DNA of 64,000 nt from Epiperipatus broadwayi (GCA_028023455.1 JAQFVV010000021.1:6846853-6910852), one strand, 5' to 3'; positions 50,999-63,779 are shown, numbered from the stretch's first letter. Notes: generated from the letters alone by a model not told the origin. Numbers and translations are program-made.

Positions 50999-52353
50999 TT
51001 ACATACAAATTTTAAATTTCTTACTAATTTTTCTTAAAAAAAGATCAAAGTAAGCCATTTTTATTTAAGCCAACATGTCTATAAAATGAATTCATTAATA
51101 ACTTGATTTTAATAGTACCCTATTTGGATTATTTCAGATAATAGGAAAGACCAAAAACTTAAAAATTATTTGTATTTAGTTCAATTACTGAAGAATTTGT
51201 CATATCCAAAAATTACTCCTGTATTTGTAGAGCCCTTTTAATTATAAATTCAATATGAAAGCCTATTACTTATGATTAGAATATCTAGATCTTTTTAAAG
51301 GTGTTGCTTTTAATTTCATAAGTATCAATACAATTAAGAGAGTTCAAGATATTCAGAGTTATTAGAGTATGATACTTCTAAACATTTGTCCATACTGATC
51401 ACCATTTTATTGCTATAATATCATTCCATAAAATTATTAATATCATCTGGTAAAAAAAAAGATCTTTCAGTGTGTTTGAAATTTTACAATCAACAGCACA
51501 GCATGAAGAGTCTGAAAACATTTGCAAAATGATGCATTTTAGCACCTCTGTCATCACCCCCCTCCCAGTTCTAAGTCAGCAAAAAAAAAAAAAAACAGAT
51601 ATTTTTTCATTTGAGAGATTTAAAAAATGGCACAAAGTGAACGTGAGCAAGTGTGGATGATAAATAAACTGAATCATGCTGAATTTAATTAAAAAATTAT
51701 TCACGCTCAAGGTTTTGAGAGATGCCTTTTTGTTAGGGTGGAGTTTGCACTTTTTTCTTTGTCTCAAAACAAAATGTTTCAGATTTTTTTTTCTCATGTG
51801 TGAACCCACTAACCTGGGGCAACTGCTTATAAAGCAGCTGTTGCTGACCTCTCGACCATCAATGCTTGATATGTTTCAGAACTTGCAAATAAAATGCCTG
51901 ACCATTACAAACTAAATTTAAGAGAAAAATGCCATTTGCATAAAAATAAAAATCAGTTCTTGTTTTGAGTTTAGACTTTACTTGTAATGCTTTTTTGTGA
52001 TGTGGCAAATTTAATATTTCAATTAAACCACACATAAACTTGTGTTTTTATTCGATTAGCTTGCTTATAAGCGCATTGAAGCATTACAACTTTTTTCCTT
52101 GTCATTTTCTGTAAATAAAATCAGAATTTCACATTGTCAAAGTTTTCAGCTATTATAAAAAAATGGCAAATAAGTGAAATGCACTTTATAAAAATGTCAC
52201 ATGGCATTGTCATTTGGAAGACTGATATAGAAGGGTTTGTGCAAAAAGTATGTAACAGCAGAAGTATATACTATAACAGGTGCACAGACCACATAATAAT
52301 TCCTATTATTTTTGGGTCCCTCCCTCATGTAAACAGATAAAGTAAAACTTTTT
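50999..52353. other. AT-rich DNA with untyped repeats or old coding remnant
   Basis: About 51.44-52.34 kb is less AT-rich and contains several AATAAA motifs and frames of 60-80 codons on both strands (for example SFERFKKWHKVNVSKCG on plus at about 51.6 kb). None shows a domain I can name. An old transposase or processed pseudogene is possible but unsupported. Confidence 0.35.
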
Positions 52354-52599
52354 TTATTTCTTTATCCCCCTTATTAAATGAATTAAACCATTTTTAAACT
52401 TTATGGAGAAATTTAAATCATAAAGTTCTGGAAGAAAAATATTATGATTTACTTTATCAAAAGCATTAAATAGATCAAAACAGTTAATATTCAATATCTG
52501 CTCATCTTTCATAGCATCAGTGACACTATTAAAAACAGTAATAAGAATTGTTTCAATTAACTCATTTGGAAAAAAAAAAAACCAACAACATAATAACAT
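52354..52599 (-). pseudogene. LINE reverse transcriptase fragment
   Basis: The minus-strand frame reads FPNELIETILITVFNSVTDA, then DLFNAFDKVNHNIFLPEL. The latter is RT motif A in a LINE context (DL..AFDKVNHNIL), with both aspartates retained. No endonuclease and no YADD block are adjacent, so it is a fragment of about 80 residues. It is closer to CR1-type than to RTE wording, but too short to classify. Confidence 0.7.
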
Positions 52600-55343
52600 G
52601 TTGATAAGGAACTAAATATTTGTTTATATAATTATCTTTTGGAAAAAAATAGCCACAGTATATAAAATAAAAATAAGTCTGAACTAATTTTATGAATTAA
52701 GATAACTTTAATTACTAATTTATCAGTTAAAAATAACTATTATATATTTTTATCTTCTAATATTTAATTAAATGTTAGCCATTATGATTTAGCACAATAG
52801 TAAAGTCAATTTGTGTGGTGCTATACTCAGACTATTGATTAGATTTGCAGATAGTGGATATTAGATGACTTTCAGATATGAAGATTGACTATAAATAACC
52901 AACAAATGGTTCCTCAAATCAAGATTATATCTTTTGCTGTTTTATAAGACAAAATAGTTCATCCAAGACTATGTTTTGTTTCCAAAAAGAACATTTTTTT
53001 CAGCTATCCTCTTTTTCTTACTATTTCAATGCTTAAATCAGACCATCATCAATTTCTCATACCATTGGTCATCTTCCCACACTAATGATGATAATGAGAT
53101 TGTATTTACACTACTATATTTTCATTTTCTAATTATCTGTCAGTAGTTCTGATTTCTATTTCGATGCTAATGAAAGTAGCAGATATAAGAACTAAAAGTT
53201 TCTAAATCAATACTCAGCCAAGTGAAACAAAAAAAAATATGTTTGATCAATTCAATGAGCTGCTACGCTTAAGATATCACATGATCTCCAGAGAATTTAA
53301 TTATACAGTTATTTTTGATGCAATTCAAATGTTAAGAGGGAATCTAAACTAGCTCAGACACGGATATACATACACGTGGATAAACTGACTTTTATCGTAA
53401 CGTTGTAAATAATAATTAAATGATTTATCGTTTGGAATGCATATAATGTTCAAACATAGGAAATGACCGAATTGAGCTATTATTCACGGGATCTTTAACT
53501 CTCGATTCCGTTATTTTTCCATTTCATGAAAACAAACAGGATATCGTACTTTTATATTCATTATTATTTTAGTTTGTTTGATGTTTATATATTTGGAGAT
53601 GTATGCTTTAACACAATGTAATTCATATATATATACGCAAACAAACACATTGTCAGAAGCATATGTACGCGTAAAAATTTGTATTACCCCTGATTTCTGC
53701 TGACTATCGCTTCTATTTTCTTTCGTTGTTTTTTTTTCTTTCTACGATATACTATTAAATTTATACATTTATAGGCCAATTACATATATATAAACACCAT
53801 CGCATAATCATATCTAAAGGTGTAAAAACTTTTCATCTAAAGTAAGTTGCGTTATTGTTTAATATTGCTTCCCCATCTCCCCCACACCGTTGTAATTTTT
53901 TTTTATTAAAGCGCATATCAGTATAACACGGAAATTTTATACACTGTATTGTGTTTCCTATCCACAGCTTTTTAATCATTAATTCATAACCATTTTCATC
54001 GATGTGCTGTGTAAATACCAACTTCGTTTTCGTTATTTAATTTTACTGACAATTTTTATGTTCGGTAATTAATGATAAGTATGTGCGAACGCATCAAATA
54101 AACACGCAATATTTTTTTTTTCGCTCTCTTTATATGCTATATGGATACACATATCGCCGCTCATCACCTTCTTACGCATCACTTTTATTTATGCAGTTTG
54201 CTCCGCAAGGATAATTATTATATGAATAAAATGTATTACAATGCAGTTGCTTAAAATGCAATATAACAATGCGTGTAATTCTTTTCCTATTTGTCACAGT
54301 ATATATTTCATAGATTAAAAAAAAAAAAACGAAGAGAGCCTAAAACGAATTAGGAAGTCCGTAGACAACTGCTGCTCTTAACTAAATTTAACAAAGCTAA
54401 ACATCACTTCAGCACCGTTCACAAAAAAAAAGATAAAAAAAAAACCTTCATGCTCACTTACCCGTCTACTGTATTGGTATCTTCCACTCTTGAAAAGGCT
54501 TTATGTGAACACCTACAAGAACCAGATAGTATAGCTAGTAAACCTGTGTGTGATACAGGAGGCGATTTGTAATGGAGAAACTTTCAACTCGTTTGGAATA
54601 GATTATATAATCTGAATTGTGAAAGAATCCATACAATGCGAAGTATCTTGAATTTGCAACGTTTTCACAATGCAAAGACCTCGTGTTTTAAGTTGAAAAC
54701 TCGTTTGCGTTGCTATAAATAATTTATGGCTTGCATTTTAATTGAATTTAATGAAATTCAATTTAATGACTTTTAATTTAATGAAATTTAATTAAATTTA
54801 ATTGAATGGAACGTTTGTATGATGCTAACAAAACATCTGCTCCTTAGTGAAAAAAAAATGCGTAGCCAACCTTAATTTTATATTTATAGGTTTAAAAAAA
54901 AATGAGAGAGAGAAAGACAAAATAAAGCCCATGTGGGGAGAAATGTTGACAATTTTATAATGTTTTAGATAATAAGCATTTTTTTTTGACACTTTTTTTC
55001 TCCCCAAAGCTTTCCATGAAACAAGTGATTTACTAAAAAAAAAAAAAAAGCTTAGCCACCTATATTTAAAAATGGTTAATTCCTATACCACTGTTATAGG
55101 CTTTCACTTAAAAAAAATCTCACCTGAGTAGAGCAAAGAATCGTTTTTAAAGTTATAGGATTAAAAAGTGATTATTGTAAAACTGAATAATATAATACAT
55201 TTTAATTCAGTACTATTTTTTTTAAGTTCGCATAACTTTTATATTCTAATATTTGGTGCATTTGAATATAAGCTACTGTATTGGTATAAATTCGTTAATG
55301 ACCGTTGATATAAAGTATTATATCTGAATTAAAAACTCATTTC
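52600..55343. other. AT-rich DNA, no gene recognised
   Basis: From about 53.3 to 54.7 kb the repeat content drops and CG dinucleotides are more frequent than elsewhere, so this may be single-copy host DNA. No open frame with a domain was seen. An AATTTAAT-rich patch lies at about 54738-54808 (ATTTAATGAAATT variants in both orientations). Confidence 0.45.
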
Positions 55344-55487
55344 TACGCAATCAAAGTTTAAGAATATAAAATATGTTAATTTACAAGCTTAGTTAAAGCT
55401 AAAAAAAAAGTATGTGTGTTTTATTACCTTTATTTTTATCAATCAATAAAGCCTATTACTTAAGCTATGAAGAACTTTGATTGCGTA
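55344..55487. mobile_element. Small TIR element with 15-base perfect ends
   Basis: TACGCAATCAAAGTT (55344-55358) and AACTTTGATTGCGTA (55473-55487) are exact reverse complements 114 bases apart, with weaker inverted similarity further inward (TTAGTTAAAGCT, AAGCTATGAAG). No coding capacity. A MITE is the likely reading, though no target duplication was identified. Confidence 0.65.
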
Positions 55488-57969
55488 TGATTTTGTACGG
55501 CGGTCGACGACCCGACTTTGGAGCTCATGGTACATGTATCCAAACTCTCCAACAATAAAGTGTTCGATTATTATTATTTTATTTTATTAGAGAAGCGACA
55601 ATTTGATAAAGATATGAACTCTTGTTTTTAAAAACTTCATTTTGGTTAATAAATGTATAAAATATGAAACATTAAATAATCTATTAACAATACAGTGACC
55701 AACTTTACATTTTTATACATATGTGACGAGATTAAATTTGAACCAGGTAAATACTTGAACATTTTGTTGCTTCCAAGTCAGGCTTAAGGTTTTTTTTTTT
55801 TTTTAGATAGCCAATGTATAGCAATATGCTGTCTACCATTGGCCAGTAAATGAGTATAATCATTTTTATAGAGAGAATAAAGTAAAAAATAGAAAATCCT
55901 CAAGTAATCATTACTCAACAAATGGAATAAAAGCCTGTGATGACTAACACTAATGATAATCAGTAAATGAATATCTAGCTATTCTTAGATAAAAGGTGAA
56001 GATTTGGGTTAATTTTGGATTGGACAGACCGGATGCAATGCATGAACTATATATAAAATATGGTTTGAATATGATATAGTATTTCCTATTAATTTGAGAT
56101 GGCATATTCCTATGGGTCCTAAATCCATGATTACTTTTTTTAATCTTCAGCAGAGAACTAATCATCAAGTGAGATGCATCTATATCCCATACTGGCATAT
56201 AAATTTGTCAGCTGTTAATTTAAAACAAGCATCTCAGGTTTTTCTATCTTCTTAGTATTATTACATTCAGATACTCACTTTTAGATAACATTCAGCATAG
56301 TGTAATTTTTAGTATATTTTTCATGCGCAGTATCTGATAATGACGTAGTATTTGTGAAACAAATTCAAACTTGGATTGAATTAAATCATGCCACTTTTCT
56401 TTGTAAAATATTTGATTTTTTAATACTTTTGACAGTAGATCTTTGTAAAAATAAACCAATTTATCTTGAACACATTGAGAAATGGTGGGAAAATTATATA
56501 ACCAATGATTAATAATATTATTTTTATTTTCTAGACAATGACATAAATTTATATTTTTTAAAAGACTTTTTAGGCAACATTGGAATGTTAGTTCATTGTT
56601 TTAAATAAAATTATATATAACCTTAAAAATGGCTAATTTATTAAATGCTATCTAATTATTTTTTTAATAATGTGTGACAGCTTGTAGAATTTGTGTAATT
56701 GCTACAGGTCGTAATTGTAAGGATAACTGAGGAGCAACTGTCAGCATTTGGGCCTATCCCTCTGCCATTATATTAAAGCACACAAAGAATTAACTTATCT
56801 AGTATATATATATATAGTAATTTAAAGCACACAAAGAATTCACAAAGATTTAATCTCTAATTGCAGTTTTTTATTTAAATGTATATAAAAATGTAAATTA
56901 TTTTAGTTTTGTAATAATTAGTTGGTGGCGCTGATAAATTTCAAACTTAAGTTGAAATTTCATTCAAGTTGCTTTTCTTTTATCACTATCTTCTATTTCC
57001 ATAGAATATCCATTTTTTATTATCCAACTATTTATCCTTCTATTGAATTAGATAAAGAAACGTCTACTGTTTCTGTAAGTTAAACTAATGCTATTAAATA
57101 TTTAGTTCAATTTTACAGATAGAATACCATTAATCCGAGTACATTTTATTCAAAAACTTCTCTTAACCAAATATATTTTCAAAAATGATCTCAATTTTTT
57201 ATCACAAATAAATATATTTGTCTAAAAATTTAAAATATAATTTGAAAAATATATCCAGTAAATATATTAATTATATGTTGAACTATTTCCATCATCTAAT
57301 ATTAAGTAAGGAACGTCTTTAGTCATATTTTAACCATTGTTTAAACTTATTACACAGATTAGTATCAAACATTGGGTTTTGAGAGGTATTGTTATTCCAT
57401 CTTCTTTAGCTGTTGCTAGTGCGGCAATATTACACAGAAATTGAACTTGGATTTTCAGGTTTGTGAATATTAAATTTAAGATAATGCTCAGACAACTGAA
57501 GGTACTAAAATTAAAGAGAGTGTAAGACATAAAGAAACCAAAAAGGCAGGTTTTCATGGAAGAAGTAATTACCATTCCTTTATGATCCAAGATCAATGTA
57601 CATGGCAACAGGTATTTTGTTTGCATTGGACAATACACTATAGTGCAGGTAAAACTACTCTTGATCAGGTATTTCTTATTGATTATTCACAGTCAATCTT
57701 TCATGACACCATATAATATGAACTCAGTATCTATCCCATACACACATACATATAATAATTCATTTATCTTTTGAAAAAAATACTAAAACAATTTTGTTAG
57801 AATGAATTAATTTGTCTTGTTTATCATGAAATATGGATATATGATTTTGTTCTCATTAATAGAAGGTCAGTAATAACGTTTGAGGTTATAGATCATCAGA
57901 GATTGGAAAATATTAGTAGAATTCACAATCATGTTATATCAAAACATTGAAGGCTTATAAAAAGAAATA
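55488..57969. other. AT-rich DNA, no gene recognised
   Basis: Frames of 80-102 codons on the minus strand (55950-56198 and 57330-57638) have no recognised domain. A direct repeat AAAGCACACAAAGAATT occurs on both sides of a short TA run near 56.78-56.84 kb, suggesting a small duplication. Confidence 0.5.
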
Positions 57970-58345
57970 GACTCTGTGCTTATTAAAAAGTGCAAAGGAG
58001 GGATTGAAATGTAATATTTGGGTGAGAGAACAAACCACTATTATTGATACAACTGGAAGAATTAAAATACTGAAATGAAGTTATTTTAAGCATTTCTAAA
58101 AGGGATAACAATCTGGACCAATAAGAATGTTTTCTGGGATGATGTGGGGAAAAAAGTTTGGACTAAGCATGTGTTTAAAAGTGATAACAATAAATAACAA
58201 TTGAAATTTTAAAGACAATAAAAGATCTGGAGATGGATAGATAAGGAAGCATTCTAGTTTGTTATGGGAAGAGAACGTATAAATCAGAGAAAGTGTATTA
58301 AAACTTCATCCTACAGTAAATTTATAATAGTTGAAAATCATGATA
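57970..58345 (+). mobile_element. RTE-like LINE, very old 3' fragment
   Basis: Sense remnants follow the order of the RTE C-terminus: TGTAATATTTGGGTGAGAGAACAAACC (part, corresponding to NIWVREQT), AAGAATTAAAATACTGAAAT, AGACAATAAAAGATCTGGAG, TGGATAGATAAGGAAGC and AAAACTTCATCCTACAGTAA. It ends near GTTGAAAATCATGATAA. About 100 bases in the middle (58.10-58.20 kb) do not align and may be an insertion. Many stops. Confidence 0.75.
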
Positions 58346-58561
58346 ACAAAGACATTTATTATTTTTCCAAGAATAGATCATAAATAGAGATCAAATGATG
58401 CTTGAACATTAGATGTGATAGATTGACCATCATTTTTGAAACCTGTAGCTATCATGTCTGTTGCCCTACAACTGTGTTAAACTGCATAACAATTTCAATA
58501 GAATAAGACTGGTTTATTAAGTACATATAGAATTGCTGAATATTTAAGTAATTACTTATTA

Positions 58562-58670
58562 TATATATTATTAAAAAAGTTTGTCTTGGCAACAGATTGA
58601 TGTTGTTGATTGTTACTGATATTGGATTGTCTGTGTTCACTGATTTTAATATATATATATATATATATTG

Positions 58671-58705
<35 letters not shown>

Positions 58706-58712
58706 TTTAAAC
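58562..58712. repeat. R2-tail block followed by (TA)n
   Basis: TTGTCTTGGCAACAGATTGA, TGATTGTTACTGATATTGGA and TCACTGATTTTAAT precede a TA run of about 60 bases. The same block, diverged, precedes the TA run at 28991, so the TA tract is inherited as the end of this repeat family rather than arising independently. Confidence 0.7.
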
Positions 58713-59189
58713 ATTTAAAATCTTATTTTGTGCATATTATTAAATGTCTTCGTGTTCATATTTGACAGTCATTTGCATACTTTCTGCTGCATGCATGTAA
58801 ACATTGCATCAAACTTTTATGTTTATAGTTTATTTTCTGAAACCGTTTTTGTGCTTAAGCACATGACATTAATATAGTTATTTAATCTGATAAGAGTATG
58901 ATTTTAAGTTTAATCTAGATATTTTAAATATCTTAGTTTGCAATTCAGGTAATAATAGCTAAGTAGGAAATAATGCACATGTTAATGAATACATGGGTTT
59001 GATTGGGGAAAGACACATATATTGGCCAGAGAGGGAAAAGTACAAAGAAGAACTGCTGATATGTCAATAGCTAAAAACATCATACATAGTAATTCATAAT
59101 ATTTGATAATCACTCATTAACTTTGGCCTTAGGAAAAAGTGAGAAATTAGGAGAAACCTCAGAAAGAAATATTTAAAATGTACAGTGAT
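58713..59189. other. AT-rich DNA, nothing recognised
   Basis: No motif-bearing frame or family repeat. Confidence 0.55.
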
Positions 59190-59400
59190 TCTTGCCTTTG
59201 GTAGAATAGCCTACTTGATTAGAGGGTCACCTTAAATTTAATTTTCATGAATCTAAAAGTCCAGGTTTGATTTCCATGCTGGTATATTCATTTCTCAGAT
59301 CACTAGTACCAGAAGAATCGAAGATAATACTACCAACTTGATGTATTTGAAAAGTTTAAATAAATTTTGGATTTTTATAAAGATATTTACCAGTTAATAT
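59190..59400 (+). mobile_element. tRNA-like SINE, family S3
   Basis: CCTTTGGTAGAATAGCCTAC opens the unit, followed by AGAGGGTCACCTTAAATTTA, then GTCCAGGTTTGATTTCCATG (B-box-like GGTTTGATTTCC), then a body with CAGAAGAATCGAAGATAA and AAAGTTTAAATAAATTTTGG. It matches both members of the head-to-head pair at 46.9-47.2 kb. Confidence 0.7.
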
Positions 59401-59670
59401 TGGTTAATACAAATCGATAACATTATAACATTTGTTTGATTGTTAATTTTTTTCTGATTTATAGCTGTTTGGATCCATCCAGCAACAATGGTAGAGGAAT
59501 AGATTTTAAACTTGTTTGATCTATGATTACGTCAGTGTATTGATATTAAAAGTATTTATATATATAATGTATTATATATATATATATTTTACATAGGGTT
59601 CTTTGTTTTCTTATACTTGTTATTGTTTATTTTAAATTAATCCATAACATATATATATATATATATATAT

Positions 59671-60260
59671 GCTTTGCACACAGATAATGAAGCTGATAAC
59701 AGTAAATAAAATAAATAATATTATGCAATTATTAAAGCTGAGTGCTTTTGAGAGGATTCATACTCCCATATCCATAGCTACTAGAATTTTGTTAAGAACT
59801 ATACAAATGTTAATGCAAATGTATGCAAATTAATGTAAAGTGACTACAGAGACCATTTTCGAGAAAGAGAAAAGCAGGCCTCTCTTCTATGCGAAGGTGA
59901 TTCAATATTTGCTGGACATGGGAGAACCACTGGCCATGGTTTCTGGCCAGCCACTGCCAGTGTTGTCTGCTCTGAGAGAAATGACATCAAACGCAGAGTC
60001 AGGGAAGCATGCTACATAGCAAGTGATCCTACATCAACCAATAGAAGAGAAGTCTGCTTTTCTCTTTCTTGAAAATAGTCTCTGTAGCAACTTTACATTA
60101 ATTTGCATATATTTGCATTAACATTTGTATAGTTCTTAACAAAATTCTGGTAGCTATGAATATGGGAGTATGAATCCCCCCAAAAGCTCTCAGTTTTAAT
60201 AATTGTACAATATTATTTATTTTATTTACTGTTATCAATTTCATTATCTGTATGCAAAGT
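59671..60260. mobile_element. Element R3 with about 220-base terminal inverted repeats
   Basis: The left end GCTTTGCACACAGATAATGA and right end TCATTATCTGTATGCAAAGT are inverted. The match continues through AGCTGATAACAGTAAATAAA, TACTCCCATATCCATAGCTA and TTAATGCAAAT into GAGACCATTTTCGAGAAAGA against TCTTTCTTGAAAATAGTCTC. Arms run to about 59895 and from about 60040. The centre (about 150 bases, GC richer) contains ACTGGCCATGGTTTCTGGCC and CACTGCCAGTG mini-palindromes and no open frame. (TA)n flanks both sides, and a one-arm copy sits at 26.9 kb. Confidence 0.85.
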
Positions 60261-60374
60261 ATATATATATATATATTATGGATTTTATATGCTAATGAAG
60301 TAAATCTTTAACTATATAAATTAATAAGATTTTTTTAATATTCTAATTACACAAAAATGCTTCTGCATAATAAT

Positions 60375-60610
60375 TATTATTGTTTTCAATCATCTCCAGC
60401 ATCTTCTCACATTCAATGCATTTTCATTCATCTATTGCTTTCTTTACCATATTAATCTAGAAATTTTTTTATTTCATTCCCATCTCAACCATGGCCTTGC
60501 TCTAGGTCTTTTACAATGCATACATTGCCAGTTTGTTTTAGTGAAGTATGTGGCCAATTTTTATGTCAGCTTTTCAATACTTTCAGTGATTTGTATATAA
60601 ATCACAATAT
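60375..60610 (-). mobile_element. RTE-like LINE, very old 3' fragment
   Basis: The plus strand reads like other antisense RTE ends: TTTTTTTATTTCATTCCCAT, then CTCTAGGTCTTTTACAATG, then GTGGCCAATTTTTATGTCAG and TTTCAATACTTTCAGTGATT. The order agrees with 21.2-21.35 kb, but the coding content is destroyed. Confidence 0.65.
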
Positions 60611-61969
60611 ATAGGGAAATATGTTAATTATTAAATATTTTTAATTATATATTTAACATTTGTTTATATTGCCTGTATGTTTTAGTAGAGTATTAAAATG
60701 GCTGAATGAATGCTAAGGCCACCTAGATTATTTCTCATCATAATAAAGTGAAATCTCAGTTTGGCTAATGTAATGAGCCTGATGTGCTCATCCTGATATT
60801 TAAGTACCTTAATGTCACATGACCCCTTGTGCAACTAACTATATAATTATTATTATTTATTTAAATAGCAAGCATTGTATTCTCTTGAAAATTTTTGGTG
60901 ATCATTTCTGTAAAAAAAACGTTAGCAATAAATCTCAGTAAAAGACAAAAACGCAAATTTAATTTGGAGATTTGTCAGACTTGGGTCCGTCACTTGGATA
61001 AATTGCTTTAAATATTTTTAATGTTTATTTTTAAAAATAATATATTTTAATAAAATCAAATTGAAACGATGTATACTTTTATTTTTAAATGATTATTCTA
61101 AAAAATATTTAAAAAGTCACCATAAATATTTAAACTACATGAATAAAGGAATATATTTGCTGATTGCTAATAACAAAAGAATTGAGTACAAATTACTCTT
61201 ACAATAACCTCCTATACTAATCGGGCCCTTGTAGTCATAGTTTGTATTCTTTGAATTTTATTCTGGCTGTAAACTTTTGATGCTTCATTCTATTTTTGAA
61301 GTAATCAATCCATGCAGATTCTATCATAAAAATGATAACAACAACAGCAAAAAAGCCATTTGGTGAGCGAAGGCAAAAAGCCCATCAGCGTTCTCTTTAA
61401 AGATCCCCATATGAAGTATTTTGGAATTATTTACTATTAATAAATACAGTTTTATTGCTCTATTATTACCATTATTATTACATTTTTTATCATTCTGTTT
61501 AAAATAAGGTCATTTTTATATTTACAATTATCTTATTGGCCATAAAAACTTCCGTGGTACTACACTAGACCCATTACAATCCTTACGTAGCTCTAGTTTG
61601 AAATAACTGCTCTAAATTGTCATATAAAGTAGCAAATAGAAAAGGAAAATTATTAAAGTTCAAAAATCTATATTTTTTTATAAAGTTTTTTTATCTTATT
61701 AATTTTTTTAAAAACTGTTCTTTTATATTCAAATATATAAAAAATAAAGATACGTATTGACCCACTTGTTTACATAAATTGCTCTTCTAATTGTTCTAAA
61801 TTAGTTAAATTTAACCTGATCAATATTTTCTATGTAAAAAAACATAAACTACTATTGTATTTTAAAATAATGATAATACTAATGTAATTATTGATGAACT
61901 TGTTACAATTTTTTTTTAATTTTCAAAATGAAATTCGAGCAAAATATAAAGTCAAAACTAATTAACAGT
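60611..61969. other. AT-rich DNA, possibly with an old hAT end
   Basis: No gene recognised. GCTCTAGTTTGAAATAACTG near 61590-61610, read in reverse, resembles a degraded hAT terminus of the CAGTNNTTCNAAACT kind. A partner end could not be fixed. Confidence 0.35.
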
Positions 61970-62063
61970 CTTGCATTGGTGGTCGAGAGGTCAGCGCGAC
62001 TGCCTTGCACTTGCAGGTAGTTGCCTGGGTTGCGGGTTCACATCCCGGTCGATGCTATGACAC
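61970..62063 (+). mobile_element. tRNA-like SINE, family S1
   Basis: GGTGGTCGAGAGGTCAGCGC gives the A-box region and TTGCGGGTTCACATCCCGG the B box (GGTTCACATCC). The unit ends TCGATGCTATGACAC. Together with 17.5 kb this is one of the two sense copies in the window. Confidence 0.88.
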
Positions 62064-62259
62064 TTAAATTTGCTTAATAAAATTATTTAATACAAAAGTT
62101 AAATTTAGAATAAGAATGTCTAATAGTGTTAAATTATAAAAAAAAATTTCAGAGCATAGGTTCATATTAATATCCAAAATTTCTTCTGGTTATTGGTAGA
62201 TGCATGGGCTTTAAATATAAAGAATAGCTACAAAAAGTATATAAAAAAGCAAACACCAC

Positions 62260-63300
62260 AATTGTTGTTGATAGGATGATATTCATTATCAGAAAGTGAT
62301 GGGAAAAATAATGGCATAAACAATGTAATTTTCAAAGAAAGTTAATTAGCAGTCTCTAACAGAGGGATGATCTTCATTATCAGGAGCTGGTGTGGGAAAC
62401 AGTGGCACTTAAAAAAAAAAGTAGTCACTGACAGAGGAATGACATTTACTATCAGAAAGTGATAGAGGAGATAGTGAAACTTAAAAAGATAATAAGCAGT
62501 GACTAACAATGTGATGGCATTCACTATTAGAAAATGATGTAGGAGGCAGTGGTATTTTAAAGAAAGTTAAATACTACTAGGAAGTTTTGGAGAAGATATT
62601 GATACTTCAAAGGAAGTTAAAAAATAGTTACAGATTATGGGATGACATTTGAAATACTGGAAAAAACAAGTACTATCCAGGAAGTTAAGAAGCAGTCACC
62701 AGAGGTGATGAGAGTACACGGGAAGTTAAGAAGCAGTCTCTAATTCAATAACAGGAAGTGATGGGAGGGATTACACAAGAAGTTAAGACCCAGTTTCTGG
62801 TTTGATAACAGGAATTGATGAAAGAGACTGCACAGGAAATTAATAAGCAGTCTCTGATTTGATTACAGGAAGTGATAAGAAGAGACTACACAGAAAGTTA
62901 AAGCAGTCTCTGATTTGATAACAGGAAGTGATGAAAGTGAGTACACAGGAAGTTAATAAGCAGTCTCTGATTTGATAACAGGAAGTGATGGAAGAGAATG
63001 TTACTTTGAAGAAAGTTAAACAATCATTGACAGTTGGATGACATTCATTATTAGGAAGTTATGAAAAAGACAGTGATATTGCAGAAAAATTTAATAAGCA
63101 GAGATTGAATATGGAATGACATTCATGACCAGGAAGTAGTAGAAAAAATAACACTTCAATGGAAGTTAAGCAGTTGCTGACAATGGGATGGCATTTGCTA
63201 TTAGGAAGTGATGAAAGAGGTAGTGGCTTTCTAAAGAAGATTAATAAGCAGCTATTAACAATATAATGATAGTCATAGTCAGAAAGTTGTGGAAAAAAAT
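62260..63300 (+). repeat. Minisatellite array with CAGGAAGT core, about 1 kb
   Basis: Degenerate tandem units of two kinds. The central part (about 62690-63000) has units of roughly 57 bases made of two half-units, ACAGGAAGTTAATAAGCAGT... and ATAACAGGAAGTGATGAAAG. The outer parts have longer units (about 70-80 bases) with GGATGACATTCATTATYAGG and GTGATGGAAGA blocks. The core [C/A]AGGAAGT recurs more than a dozen times. No long open frame. Confidence 0.88.
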
Positions 63301-63779
63301 AGTGATGTATCTACTTGTATAAAATGTTACAATTACTATAATAATACATTTCTAATGACAAGATTTGTGTTAAGTCAGCAGCAACAATCTTTCAAATCAG
63401 AAAAAAAATCACAAGGAATAATAGCATGGAGGAGAAAGATGGTAGGTGGAAAGTCTTTAATGAGAAATGGCTACAGTATCAAGCTTTTTTAGCAAAGAAC
63501 ACTTTTGCATATAATTCCATTGAACACTACTTTTAAAGTAATATTTCATTTAAATTTATTACAGTTTCAAATTCCAATCAATGACACCTTCAAGCTTCAT
63601 CATGAACTTATATGTGTTTTATGCAATAATTACCAAGAAGAAATGCTACACCGTTTTTAAACCTGCGCATACTTTTCATCTCTATGGCCTATTTGCATTT
63701 TATAAACATACAATCTACCTCAAATAATTGCTTAAAAATATCTTCAGTTTTGTAACACATCTGTAATTGTTTTTTTATA
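63301..63779. other. AT-rich DNA, nothing recognised
   Basis: A 67-codon frame at 63289-63492 starts in the minisatellite and shows no domain. No family repeat. Confidence 0.5.

Noticed and set aside
51472-51915. Possible zinc-finger or transposase remnant (frames of 60-80 codons)
   Set aside because: No cysteine/histidine spacing or catalytic motif could be matched. Too weak to call.
57330-57638. 102-codon minus-strand frame
   Set aside because: No domain and no supporting features. Consistent with chance in unassigned DNA.
62260-63300. CRISPR-like array
   Set aside because: The units have no constant repeat with unique spacers. The whole unit is repeated and degenerate, as in a minisatellite.
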